Origin: a virus
Strand: one strand, 5' to 3'
DNA length: 64,000 bases
Virus record (IMG/VR): IMGVR_UViG_3300036770_008702
Coordinates: 1 to 64,000 of that record
Numbering within the stretch: position 1 is the stretch's first letter; each line of letters opens with the position of its first letter. A program made the position numbers and the translations under genes. Positions 63,591 through 64,000 of this stretch are shown here, piece by piece. The notes beneath the pieces were generated by a model. It ran no database searches. It was not told the DNA's origin and saw nothing but the letters and a program-made list of their open reading frames with translations.

Positions 63591-63959
63591 ATGGCAAACA
63601 CCAGCATTCCGCAGACCCAGAACCGCGAATGGGGGTTCTTCGGGACCATCTCCCACCACGCCGACCCGGAACGCGCCTGGGACATTGCCCTGGCCTTCAT
63701 CGCCGGCACCACCGGGTGCAGCCCCGAAGCCACGCGCGCCTTCCTCGACAGTCGCTACGGACGCCACTTCGCGGACGAGGTCAGCAACCACCTGGCGGCG
63801 GGCCAGGGACTGGCCAGCGCCATCAACGCCGCCGCGACCACCTGGATGGGTTGGCGGATCAGCGCCCGCACCGCCCACGAGACCGGCATCCCCCGCGGGC
63901 TCCCCTACCTGACCGGCTACGTCCTGCACGCCGAGATCGAGGCCGACACCACCGACTGA
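63591..63959 (+). CDS. conserved phage-associated protein of unknown function (copy 2)
   Basis: 122 residues (MANTSIPQTQNREWGFFGTI), the counterpart of the gene at 3382. The AGGAG before the ATG is also kept. Changes between copies are mostly conservative (for example SRHGRH to SRYGRH), so the protein is under selection. The DNA downstream to the window end also matches the region after copy 1, so a DUF3489 gene is expected just past the edge. Confidence 0.75.
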   Translation: MANTSIPQTQNREWGFFGTISHHADPERAWDIALAFIAGTTGCSPEATRAFLDSRYGRHFADEVSNHLAAGQGLASAINAAATTWMGWRISARTAHETGIPRGLPYLTGYVLHAEIEADTTD

Positions 63960-64000
63960 CGCGCCGCCCTCCGCCACCGCCCCGACCGGGTTCCGCCCGG

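Overview
This is a GC-rich bacterial chromosome segment, most likely from an alphaproteobacterium of the Acetobacteraceae/Azospirillaceae type. That assignment is inferred from base composition, from families common in that class (DUF2924 with a serine recombinase, DUF3489, DUF6456, DUF6441, a prohead protease/major capsid fusion) and from DUF1194. I saw no rRNA, tRNA or CRISPR array. Most of the window is mobile DNA: two related lambda-like prophages with a defence island between them.

Layout. (1) 1-660: 3' end of a RES-domain toxin gene and a DUF2158 gene. (2) About 730-17280, prophage A: a leftward terminase pair (terL, terS), then DUF3489, two ParB-methyltransferase fusions, a DUF433/PIN-like toxin-antitoxin pair, DUF6456, a repeat array that resembles a replication origin, a primase-helicase with a small HTH partner, and a rightward DUF2924 - serine recombinase - HTH cassette. 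It has no portal, capsid or tail genes. (3) About 17280-19090: a scar in which an IS1380-type transposase is split by an inverted DUF1194 (VWA-like) gene and flanked by two copies of the small HTH gene. (4) 19063-30253, defence island: a 1223-residue SIR2-domain protein, divergent from a type I restriction-modification operon (hsdM, hsdS, rhuM, hsdR). (5) 30254-34725, apparently ordinary host DNA: cold-shock protein, orphan PAS histidine kinase, family 2 glycosyltransferase. (6) 34726-38439: AT-richer wreckage with small unknown genes, a dead copy of a tail-gene 3' end and an IS5-type transposase remnant. (7) 38440-63959, prophage B, transcribed leftward: terS, terL, gpW-like protein, small membrane protein, portal, protease-capsid fusion, DUF2190, holin-like protein, M15 endolysin, head-tail proteins, tail tube, a G/GT frameshift pair, DUF6441, tape measure, hub and tail-tip/fibre genes. 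The copy of the small gene next to terS shows that B continues past the right edge with the same order as A.

Programs. In B the late genes are tightly packed with ATGA/TGATG overlaps, as in a single late operon. Three things interrupt it: an intact IS1182-type element between capsid and DUF2190 genes, and two rightward cargo genes, a carbon-nitrogen hydrolase and a C-terminally membrane-anchored unknown protein. A keeps DNA-packaging, modification and replication genes only, so it is a remnant or relies on another phage for particles.

The strongest new observations are a GGGAAAC slippery heptamer placed exactly in frame to make the tail-chaperone GT fusion, a dense array of AAGTTGCCA-like sites beside the primase-helicase, a 26-residue tandem repeat in the tape measure, a 71-bp nearly invariant non-coding block beside both terS copies, and duplicated tail-fibre 3' ends.
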